DNA of 5,139 bases from contig MGZO01000111.1 in assembly GCA_001802655.1 (NCBI GenBank), positions 3,948 to 9,086 on the forward strand, written 5' to 3'. This document shows, one piece after another, positions 1 to 5,111 of the stretch; the stretch's first letter is position 1, and every line of letters starts with the position of its first letter. The notes below the pieces were generated by a model that worked only from the letters and a program-made list of their open reading frames with translations, was not told the DNA's origin and did no database searches. The DNA comes from Hydrogenophilales bacterium RIFOXYD1_FULL_62_11. GTDB lineage: Bacteria; Pseudomonadota; Gammaproteobacteria; Burkholderiales; Thiobacillaceae. The position numbers and the translations under genes are program-made.

Positions 1-1
1 G

Positions 2-1210
2 CTGGTTTCTACCCTGCTGGTCATCCTGATGATCATTCCTGGCGTGGCGCTGTTTTATGGTGGCCTGGTGCGCGCCAAGAACATGCTGTCGGTGCTGACT
101 CAGGTGATGGCGATTTTCTGCCTGATCTCGATTCTGTGGGCGGTGTACGGCTACTCGCTGGCATTCGGCGACGGCGGCGGCATGAACTGGGCGATCGGCG
201 ATCTGTCGAAGATGTTCCTCGCGGGCATCACCGGCGACAGCACGGCGGCGACCTTCACTGACGGCGTGGTGATTCCCGAACTCGCCTTCGTTGCCTTCCA
301 GCTGACCTTTGCAGCCATTACGGTGGCGCTGATCGTCGGCGGCCTGGCCGAACGGGTGAAATTCTCCGCCCTGATGGTGTTTGCCGCGCTGTGGTTCACC
401 TTCTCCTATCTGCCGATCGCGCACATGGTGTGGGCAACCGGCGGCTACCTGTTCGAAGCGGGTGACCTCGACTTTGCCGGCGGCACCGTGGTTCACATCA
501 ACGCAGGTATCGCAGCGCTGGTCGGTGCGATCGTGCTCGGCAAGCGGATCGGCTTCGGTCGTGACGCCATGCCCCCGCACAACCTGCCGATGACCATGAT
601 TGGCGCTTCGCTGCTGTGGGTGGGCTGGTTCGGTTTCAACGCCGGTTCCAACCTCGAAGCGACCGGCGGCGCTGCGCTGGCCTTCATCAACACCATCCTG
701 GCAACGGCGGCTGCCGGCCTGTCCTGGATGTTTGCTGAATGGATGATGCGTGGCAAACCCTCGATGCTCGGTCTGGCATCCGGCGTGGTGGCAGGTCTGG
801 TCGCGATCACCCCGGCAGCGGGTCTGGTCGGCACCATGGGCGGTATCGTCCTCGGCGCAGTGGCCGGCGTGGTCTGTCTGTGGGGTGTCACCGGCCTGAA
901 GAAAATGCTCGGCTACGACGACTCGCTCGACGTGTTCGGCATTCACGGCATCGGCGGCATCATCGGCGCCATCGGCACCGGCATCTTCGTTGCGCCGGCA
1001 CTGGGCGGCGTGGGCGTGGATGGCTACACGATGGGCGGTCAGGTCGTGACCCAGGCCACCGGCGTGCTGATCACCATCGTCTGGTCTGGTGTGGTGAGCT
1101 TCGTGGCCTTCAAGCTGATTGACATGACCATGGGCCTGCGTGTTTCCGAAGAACAGGAACGCGAAGGTCTGGACACCGCCAGCCACGGCGAGCGTGCCTA
1201 CAACGCGTAA
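2..1210 (+). CDS. amtB: Ammonium transporter AmtB (5' partial)
   Basis: Inner-membrane ammonium channel of the Amt/MEP/Rh family, which brings NH4+/NH3 into the cell under nitrogen limitation. The reading frame is open from the first bases, and residues before the first in-window ATG (position 29) continue the family pattern, so the true start lies upstream. About 402 residues remain; the missing part is probably the signal sequence and the start of the first membrane helix. Visible hallmarks are IPGVALFYGGLVRAKN near the beginning, DFAGGTVVHINAG with the first pore histidine (codon at 494), PHNLPM, GWFGFNAGS, DVFGIHGIGG with the second pore histidine (codon at 944), and the C-terminal EEQEREGLD...HGE.AYNA tail that contacts GlnK in characterised homologues. 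Both pore histidines and the tail are intact, so the protein should be functional and PII-regulated. A glnK gene just upstream would be typical but is not visible. Identification is firm from close similarity to E. coli AmtB as I remember it. Confidence 0.97.
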   Translation: MVSTLLVILMIIPGVALFYGGLVRAKNMLSVLTQVMAIFCLISILWAVYGYSLAFGDGGGMNWAIGDLSKMFLAGITGDSTAATFTDGVVIPELAFVAFQLTFAAITVALIVGGLAERVKFSALMVFAALWFTFSYLPIAHMVWATGGYLFEAGDLDFAGGTVVHINAGIAALVGAIVLGKRIGFGRDAMPPHNLPMTMIGASLLWVGWFGFNAGSNLEATGGAALAFINTILATAAAGLSWMFAEWMMRGKPSMLGLASGVVAGLVAITPAAGLVGTMGGIVLGAVAGVVCLWGVTGLKKMLGYDDSLDVFGIHGIGGIIGAIGTGIFVAPALGGVGVDGYTMGGQVVTQATGVLITIVWSGVVSFVAFKLIDMTMGLRVSEEQEREGLDTASHGERAYNA

Positions 1211-1234
1211 TACCTAGTTACTCCTGAGGAAGTT

Positions 1235-1262
1235 GGGGCGCTCTGCAGAGCGCCCCTTTTTT
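1235..1262 (+). terminator. Rho-independent terminator of amtB
   Basis: A perfect 22-base palindrome (1235-1256, arms GGGGCGCTCTG and CAGAGCGCCCC) is followed directly by six T residues (1257-1262). It begins 24 bases after the amtB stop codon. No matching A-run precedes it, so it should work for the + strand only. It separates amtB transcription from the downstream operon. Confidence 0.95.
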
Positions 1263-1311
1263 ATGGGCAATCGCAATGGCTGGATGAAGGCATGCCCCAG
1301 TCCGCTGTGGG

Positions 1312-1328
1312 TGATCTATATTGGTGCA
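1312..1328 (+). promoter_or_regulatory. NtrC enhancer-like site 1
   Basis: The sequence TGATCT-ATATT-GGTGCA fits the NtrC dyad TGCACC-N5-GGTGCA at 9 of 12 positions, with a perfect right half. The stretch CTATATTGGTGCAACA closely resembles, from memory, an NtrC site upstream of E. coli glnA. Its centre is about 150 bases upstream of the predicted sigma-54 transcription start, a usual distance for this enhancer-binding protein. Confidence 0.7.
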
Positions 1329-1342
1329 ACACAAAAAACGAC

Positions 1343-1359
1343 CGCACCAGTGTGGGGCA
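1343..1359 (+). promoter_or_regulatory. NtrC enhancer-like site 2
   Basis: The sequence CGCACC-AGTGT-GGGGCA fits the NtrC dyad TGCACC-N5-GGTGCA at 10 of 12 positions with correct half-site spacing. Its centre is 31 bases from that of site 1, about three helical turns, so dimers on both sites would sit on the same face of the DNA. It lies about 120 bases upstream of the predicted start. Two phased sites at this distance are the classic layout for cooperative NtrC oligomerisation. Confidence 0.72.
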
Positions 1360-1413
1360 CTTGGTTGTGCATGCGGGGGCGTTGTGACGATCCGTATTTG
1401 AAAACATGATTAA

Positions 1414-1426
1414 TTACAAAGCGTTG
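1414..1426 (+). promoter_or_regulatory. Possible IHF site
   Basis: TTACAA-N4-TTG matches the IHF core WATCAA-N4-TTR at 7 of 9 defined positions. It sits in an AT-rich patch (about 1394-1437) between the enhancer sites and the sigma-54 promoter, where IHF-assisted looping is often needed. The match is imperfect and the core is short, so this is only a candidate. Confidence 0.3.
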
Positions 1427-1443
1427 CAAGTTTATTGTGTGAC

Positions 1444-1459
1444 TGGCACAGCTGTTGCA
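1444..1459 (+). promoter_or_regulatory. Sigma-54 (RpoN) -24/-12 promoter
   Basis: TGGCAC-N5-TTGCA is a full match to the sigma-54 core consensus. The invariant GG is at 1445-1446 and GC at 1457-1458, the required 12 bases apart. Transcription should begin near 1470, giving a leader of about 196 bases that contains the whole riboswitch. With the two upstream NtrC-like sites, this predicts expression only under nitrogen limitation. No convincing sigma-70 promoter was seen in the same interval. Confidence 0.88.
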
Positions 1460-1504
1460 TAGATAAGCTTAACGGGAAAAGCGGCGCACGTCGCCTGCAT
1501 GAAC

Positions 1505-1617
1505 CGCGATGTGTGGCTAGGGTTCCGGTCTCTTTTGAGATGTCTGGTCCGAGAGCTGCCGGCACCGCTCAGGCGGGGCTCCACGGAGGGACAAAAGCCC
1601 GGGAGAAAGCGATTGCG
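1505..1617 (+). promoter_or_regulatory. Guanidine-I riboswitch (ykkC subtype 1)
   Basis: This leader RNA contains the conserved ykkC/yxkD blocks in the right order: CTAGGGTTCCG at 1517-1527, CTGGTCCGAGAG at 1544-1555, ACGGAGGGAC at 1583-1592 and AAAAGCCCGGGAGA at 1593-1606. Supporting pairings are a closing helix CGCGAT (1505-1510) with ATTGCG (1612-1617), a small hairpin GTCTC/GAGAT (1528-1532 with 1537-1541), GAGC/GCTC (1553-1556 with 1578-1581), and GGG/CCC (1588-1590 with 1598-1600). The sequence fits subtype 1, which binds guanidinium and turns genes on. Subtypes 2 (ppGpp, PRPP, nucleotides) differ in these blocks, and the transporter context also supports guanidine. It ends about 50 bases before the start of the binding-protein gene. 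The outer helix limits are my estimate. Confidence 0.95.
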
Positions 1618-1632
1618 CGACGCTCTCTCCGG
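1599..1632 (+). terminator. Candidate alternative (OFF-state) hairpin
   Basis: CCGG (1599-1602) can pair with CCGG (1629-1632), AGA (1604-1606) with TCT (1626-1628), and AGCG (1608-1611) with CGCT (1621-1624), leaving one bulge, one mismatch and a nine-base loop. The hairpin uses the conserved 3' block of the aptamer and loops out the 3' strand of the closing helix, so it cannot coexist with ligand-bound RNA. That is the logic expected of an ON switch. However, only three Ts follow soon after (1640-1642), so efficient intrinsic termination is doubtful; Rho-dependent or translational control remains possible. Confidence 0.35.
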
Positions 1633-1654
1633 ACTCGACTTTGGCCTTCCACTC

Positions 1655-1659
1655 AGGAG
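1655..1659 (+). promoter_or_regulatory. Ribosome binding site of the binding-protein gene
   Basis: AGGAG lies six bases before the ATG at 1666. This fixes the start of the periplasmic protein: upstream in-frame codons back to 1435 overlap the sigma-54 promoter and the riboswitch and cannot be coding. Confidence 0.9.
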
Positions 1660-1665
1660 CTACAC

Positions 1666-2652
1666 ATGAAAATCGCGCGCCTCACCCGTACCCTCATCGC
1701 CAGCATCGGTTTTGCCCTGTTGACCCAACCTCTTGTTGCCCACGCCGAAGTCAAGATCGGCGTGTCGGACTGGCCGGGCTGGGTGGCCTGGTACGTCGCC
1801 GAGCAAAAAGGTTATTTCAAGAAGCATGGCGCCGACGTCAAGCTGGTGTGGTTCGCCAACTACACCGACTCGATCAGTGCACTGTCGGCCGGCCAGGTCG
1901 ACGGCAACTCACAGACCTGGAGCGACACCATGGCGCCGCTGGCCAAGGGCATCCCGCTGAAGACCATTCTGGTCAACGACAACTCGGCCGGCAACGACGC
2001 GCTGATGGTCGGCCCCAAGATCAAGTCGTTCAAGGACCTCAAGGGCAAGAAGATCGCGCTGGAGGAATACAGCATTTCGCATTTCCTGCTCACCATGGCG
2101 TTGAACAGGAACGGCATGACGCTGAAGGATGTCAAGGTGATCAACCTCTCCGCCGGCGACGCCGCTGCGGCCTTCATGGCCGGCCGGGTCGATGCCGCCG
2201 TGGTGTGGAACCCCTGGGTCAACACCATCCAGACCAGCGGCAAGGGCAAGCCGCTGTTCACCTCCAAGGACGTGCCCGGCCTGGTGCCCGACCTGCTGGT
2301 GGTGCAGGAGAAATCGCTCAAGGCCAAGCGCAAGGATTTCGTCGGCATGGTCCGTGCCTGGTACGACGTCGAGGCCTTCCTGCGCAGCAATCCGGATGAG
2401 GCGGCGAAGATCATGTCCAAGGTGGTGGGCCTCGATGCCAAGTCATACAAGGTCTTCCTGCCGGGTACCCAATTCTTCGACCAGAAGGCCAACCTGCAGG
2501 CTTTTGGCCCAGCCAGCGACAAAACCTCGCTGATGGGTGTGGCACCGACCATTGCCAAATTCCTGCTCGACAACAAGCTGATGGAAGGCAAGGTTGACTT
2601 TGCCAAGGGTCTGGACGCCTCGCTGGTCAAAGAAGTCGCTGGCGTCAAGTAA
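1666..2652 (+). CDS. ABC importer periplasmic binding protein, NitT/TauT family (probable guanidine uptake)
   Basis: A 328-residue periplasmic solute-binding protein of the NitT/TauT/SsuA type that would deliver substrate to the permease-ATPase pair encoded next. The N-terminus is a clear Sec signal peptide: basic MKIARLTR, a hydrophobic core around residues 9-19, and probable cleavage after VAHA (residue 27). The mature protein starts EVKIGVSDWPGW and continues with family-typical features: VAEQKGYFKKHGADVKLV, ALSAGQVDGNSQTWSD (residues about 72-87), FKDLKGKKIALE, a second-lobe MAGRVDAAVVWNPW, and EKSLKAKRKDFVGMVRAW. The chosen ATG has a good AGGAG site. The family includes sulfonate, taurine, nitrate, pyrimidine and guanidine/urea-carboxylase-associated transporters, so sequence alone does not fix the ligand. 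A guanidine riboswitch directly upstream makes guanidinium or a guanidino compound the best inference. Length is normal for the family. Confidence 0.92.
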   Translation: MKIARLTRTLIASIGFALLTQPLVAHAEVKIGVSDWPGWVAWYVAEQKGYFKKHGADVKLVWFANYTDSISALSAGQVDGNSQTWSDTMAPLAKGIPLKTILVNDNSAGNDALMVGPKIKSFKDLKGKKIALEEYSISHFLLTMALNRNGMTLKDVKVINLSAGDAAAAFMAGRVDAAVVWNPWVNTIQTSGKGKPLFTSKDVPGLVPDLLVVQEKSLKAKRKDFVGMVRAWYDVEAFLRSNPDEAAKIMSKVVGLDAKSYKVFLPGTQFFDQKANLQAFGPASDKTSLMGVAPTIAKFLLDNKLMEGKVDFAKGLDASLVKEVAGVK

Positions 2653-2660
2653 TCGGCAAC

Positions 2661-2666
2661 AGGGAG
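2661..2666 (+). promoter_or_regulatory. Ribosome binding site deciding the permease start
   Basis: AGGGAG is eight bases before the ATG at 2675 but only two before the ATG at 2669. The spacing favours 2675, giving a protein beginning MPSSTRP rather than MTMPSSTRP. The two choices differ by two residues only. Confidence 0.65.
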
Positions 2667-2674
2667 AGATGACG

Positions 2675-3490
2675 ATGCCATCCAGCACCCGACCGCGCCG
2701 TCCTGGCATGTGGGCAATCCGTGGCCCGCTGTCCCGCAGGCAGTACTGGCTGTTCGCCGCGCTCGGCCTGCTGGCGCCGCTGGGCCTATGGTGGCTCGCG
2801 TCGAGCGGGTCGACCGTGGACAAGGTGTTCCTGCCCGGCCCGGTCGACGTGTTCAACCGGCTGGTCACTTGGTACACGGAAGATGATTTGATGTCCGACA
2901 TGGGCATCAGCATCTACCGCGTCACCACCGGCTTCCTGTTCTCGGCGGTGATCGCGCTGCCGCTCGCCTTGATGATTGGCACTTTCCGTCCGGTGCAGGC
3001 GGTGCTGGAGCCGCTCACCGACTTCATCCGCTATATGCCGGCGGTGGCCTTTATTCCGCTGGTGATGCTGTGGGTGGGCATCGAGGAGTCGTCGAAGATT
3101 TCCATCATCTTCATCGGTACCTTTTTCCAGATGGTGCTGATGATGGCCGAGGACGTGCGCCGCGTGCCGCTGGCGCAGATCGAGGCGGCGCAGACCATGG
3201 GCGCGCAGAAGGGCGAGACCATCAATCTGGTGATCTTCCAGGCTGCCAAGCCGGCGCTGCTCGATACCCTGCGCGTCACCATGGGCTGGGCCTGGACCTA
3301 CCTGGTGGTGGCCGAACTGGTCGCCGCCAACTCCGGCCTCGGCTATTCGATCCTCAAGGCGCAGCGTTTTTTGCAGACCGACAAGATCTTCGTCGGCATC
3401 ATCCTGATCGGCCTGATCGGCCTGGTCATGGACCAACTGTTCCGCCTCGCGCACCGCAAGGCCTTCCCCTGGCTGTATCTCAAATCATGA
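2675..3490 (+). CDS. ABC importer permease, NitT/TauT (SsuC-like) family
   Basis: A 271-residue inner-membrane permease of the BPD_transp_1 fold that would form the homodimeric channel for the importer. Hydrophobic segments are visible at about residues 23-42, 82-102, 120-135, 141-158, 206-220 and 238-255, consistent with six membrane helices. The cytoplasmic EAA loop that docks on the ATPase is present: EAAQTMGAQKGETINLVIFQAAKP from residue 170. Other family landmarks are FLPGPVDVFNRL near the N-terminus, FIRYMPAVAFIPLVMLWVGIEESSKI, and AELVAANSGLGYSILKAQRFLQTDKIFVGI near the C-terminus. The gene starts 22 bases after the stop of the binding-protein gene and its stop overlaps the next start (ATGA), so it is part of one operon. 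Homologues are often named ssuC or tauC, but nothing here points to sulfonates; the riboswitch points to guanidine. Confidence 0.92.
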   Translation: MPSSTRPRRPGMWAIRGPLSRRQYWLFAALGLLAPLGLWWLASSGSTVDKVFLPGPVDVFNRLVTWYTEDDLMSDMGISIYRVTTGFLFSAVIALPLALMIGTFRPVQAVLEPLTDFIRYMPAVAFIPLVMLWVGIEESSKISIIFIGTFFQMVLMMAEDVRRVPLAQIEAAQTMGAQKGETINLVIFQAAKPALLDTLRVTMGWAWTYLVVAELVAANSGLGYSILKAQRFLQTDKIFVGIILIGLIGLVMDQLFRLAHRKAFPWLYLKS

Positions 3491-4326
3491 CCAAGCCGAA
3501 AATTTCCATCCAGCAGGTCGGCAAGGTGTTCGGCGAAGGCCACCACCGCGTCGAGGCGCTGAAGGACGTCAGCCTCGATATCGCCGACAACGAGTTCGTC
3601 ACCTTCGTCGGTGCGTCCGGCTGCGGAAAATCGACGCTGCTGCGCATCATCGGCGGGCTCGAATACCACACCGCCGGCGAGGTACTGGTCGACGACCGGC
3701 CGATCATGGGCCCCGGCGCCGATCGCGCCATGGTGTTCCAGCACTACAGCCTGTATCCGTGGCTCAAGGTGATGGAGAACATCAAGTTCAGTCGCCGCCT
3801 CAAGCACGGCCGCGAGAATCTCAGCGAGGCCGACGTCGAGGCCGCGTCCGGGCGCGCCGATGCGCTGCTCGCGCTGATGGGGCTGACCGCGGCGGCGGAA
3901 GCCTGGCCCAACCAGCTCTCCGGCGGCATGCAGCAGCGCGTTGCGATCGCCCGTGCGCTGATGGGGCGGCCCGAAATTCTGTTGATGGACGAGCCCTTCG
4001 GTGCGCTCGATGCGCAGACGCGCGAAGTCATGCACGACCTCATCCTGCACGTGCACCGGCTGGAAAAACCCACGCTGGCCTTCGTCACCCACGACGTCGA
4101 GGAGGCGATCTATCTGGCCGACCGCGTGGTGCTGATGGCGCCGCGCCCTGGCCGCATCGACACCATCTACAAGGTGCCGCTACCTGCCGAGCGTGAGCAG
4201 GACATGAAGCATACGCCGGAATTCCTCAGCCTGAAAAAGGAAATCCTCGCGCGCATTCGCGAGACCTCGGGCATGAAGACCGATCAGGGCATGCTCGACC
4301 AGCTGAACATGCAGGAAACGGCATGA
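3487..4326 (+). CDS. ABC importer ATP-binding protein, NitT/TauT (SsuB/TauB-like) family
   Basis: A 279-residue cytoplasmic ATPase that would power the importer. All nucleotide-binding motifs are intact: Walker A GASGCGKST (residues 42-50), Q-loop Gln85 in VFQHYSLYPW, signature LSGGMQQR (144-151), Walker B ILLMDEP (164-170) with catalytic Glu169, D-loop GALD (172-175), and switch His202 in FVTHDVEEA. The C-terminal stretch after about residue 225 is slightly longer than in the shortest SsuB proteins but has no recognisable extra domain. The start codon overlaps the permease stop by four bases (ATGA) and has no strong Shine-Dalgarno sequence, implying translational coupling. The longer frame going back to 3070 lies wholly inside the permease gene and is not used. 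Substrate specificity comes from the binding protein, not from this subunit. Confidence 0.94.
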   Translation: MTKPKISIQQVGKVFGEGHHRVEALKDVSLDIADNEFVTFVGASGCGKSTLLRIIGGLEYHTAGEVLVDDRPIMGPGADRAMVFQHYSLYPWLKVMENIKFSRRLKHGRENLSEADVEAASGRADALLALMGLTAAAEAWPNQLSGGMQQRVAIARALMGRPEILLMDEPFGALDAQTREVMHDLILHVHRLEKPTLAFVTHDVEEAIYLADRVVLMAPRPGRIDTIYKVPLPAEREQDMKHTPEFLSLKKEILARIRETSGMKTDQGMLDQLNMQETA

Positions 4327-5099
4327 GCGCAGGCAAGCCGGTCCTCTGGCAGAACCTCACCTGGGAAGACGTCGCCGCGCTGCGCGATAAGGGCATCACC
4401 ATGGCGATCCTGCCGGTGGGCGCGACTGAGCAGCACGGCCCGCATCTGCCGCTCGGGGTCGACACCCTGTCGGCCGAAGCGGTGGCGCACGGCGCCTCGG
4501 CGCTGACCGGCATTCCGGTGCTGCCGAGCCTCGCCTACGGCTGCTCGCTCGGGCATTCGCCAAAATGGCCGGGAACGATTTCGCTGCGTCCCGAAACCTT
4601 GTCGAAGATCGTGTTGGAAATCGCCGAGTGGCTCAACACAGCGGGCTTCGACCGCCTGCTGCTGCTCAACGGTCACGTTACCAACTGGGCGCCGCTGCGC
4701 TGCGGGCTGGAGAACATCCGCCACAGCTACCCCAACATGCGCGTTGCGCTGCGCTCGATCTGGGATCTCTCGGATGAGGCGCACCGCCGCTATCACGAAG
4801 ACGCCGCCAACTTCCACGCCAACTGCGCCGAGACCTCGCTGATGCTGGCGCTGCATCCCGAGCTGGTGCGCATGGACAAGGTCGTCGACGAACCCGACCG
4901 TTCGGCCGGCTGCTTCTTCGCCTACCGCGTCAGCGACGAGAGCGTGCACGGCATCGTCGGCACGCCGAGCCAGGCCGAGGCATCAGCCGGCCAGACGCTG
5001 CTCGACCTCTGCGTCAGCGAACTCGCCCAGCAACTCACCCAGGCGCTCACCGAGGCTACGCCTCTGGAAAGCGCCGGCATCACCCCACCCCCGTTTTAA
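4323..5099 (+). CDS. Creatininase-family amidohydrolase, substrate unknown
   Basis: A 258-residue, probably cytoplasmic enzyme of the creatininase superfamily, metal-dependent hydrolases of amide bonds that include creatininase, FAPy deformylase (ArfB) and MftE. Landmarks are LPVGATEQHGPHLPLGVDT with putative metal ligands Glu36, His38 and Asp47; WPGTISLRPETL (residues 82-93); LLLLNGHVTNW with His118; and HANCAETSLMLALHPELV with Glu170. Length matches the family. Creatininase itself has a further metal-binding Glu two residues after the NGH histidine; here that position is Thr120, which argues against a strict creatinine amidohydrolase. No signal peptide is seen. The start overlaps the ATPase stop by four bases (ATGA), with AGGAA five bases ahead, so production is coupled to the transporter. 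The context suggests it processes an imported guanidino compound or a later product such as an amide or cyclic intermediate. The superfamily call is firm; the substrate is open. Confidence 0.88.
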   Translation: MSAGKPVLWQNLTWEDVAALRDKGITMAILPVGATEQHGPHLPLGVDTLSAEAVAHGASALTGIPVLPSLAYGCSLGHSPKWPGTISLRPETLSKIVLEIAEWLNTAGFDRLLLLNGHVTNWAPLRCGLENIRHSYPNMRVALRSIWDLSDEAHRRYHEDAANFHANCAETSLMLALHPELVRMDKVVDEPDRSAGCFFAYRVSDESVHGIVGTPSQAEASAGQTLLDLCVSELAQQLTQALTEATPLESAGITPPPF

Positions 5100-5103
5100 G
5101 GAG
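5098..5103 (+). promoter_or_regulatory. Ribosome binding site of the next gene
   Basis: AAGGAG overlaps the TAA stop of the creatininase-family gene and sits eight bases before the ATG at 5112. This strong, well-spaced site shows that another operon gene begins here. Confidence 0.85.
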
Positions 5104-5111
5104 TTGTCAGC

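Larger units (their letters stand above)
1263..1665 (+). other. Intergenic control region between amtB and the transporter operon
   Basis: This gene-free stretch of about 400 bases is almost fully accounted for by regulation: two NtrC-like sites (1312-1359), an AT-rich spacer (about 1394-1437), a sigma-54 promoter (1444-1459), a leader starting near 1470, and the guanidine riboswitch (1505-1617) with its expression platform (to about 1660). The first 50 bases (1263-1311) show nothing I can name. No plausible small coding gene was found in it. Confidence 0.85.

Noticed and set aside
1289..1296. Short palindrome GGCATGCC
   Set aside because: Eight bases is expected by chance in GC-rich DNA and no partner element is nearby.
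1357..1370. A third NtrC site formed by GCAC...GTGC
   Set aside because: The half-sites are six bases apart instead of seven, and the left half overlaps site 2.
1435..1665. N-terminal extension of the binding-protein gene from an earlier ATG at 1435
   Set aside because: It overlaps the sigma-54 promoter and the full riboswitch, and would bury the clear signal peptide that starts at 1666 behind its own AGGAG site.
1860..2717. Long antisense open frame opposite the binding-protein gene
   Set aside because: Long antisense frames are common in GC-rich coding DNA. This one has no recognisable domain and lies opposite a well-supported gene. The same holds for minus-strand frames at 2786-3454, 3343-4092 and 4284-4949.
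3070..3486. Extension of the ATPase gene backwards in frame to 3070
   Set aside because: It runs through conserved permease coding sequence in another frame and has arginine- and glycine-rich low-quality translation; the ATGA start at 3487 gives a normal ATPase N-terminus.
1666..4326. Naming the operon ssuACB or tauABC (sulfonate or taurine uptake)
   Set aside because: Family similarity does not fix the substrate, no sulfonatase or monooxygenase gene is seen, and both the guanidine riboswitch and the nitrogen-type promoter point elsewhere.
4323..5099. Annotation as a true creatininase (creatinine amidohydrolase)
   Set aside because: The second-metal Glu of creatininase is replaced by Thr, overall similarity is at superfamily level, and no creatinase or sarcosine gene is visible in the window.
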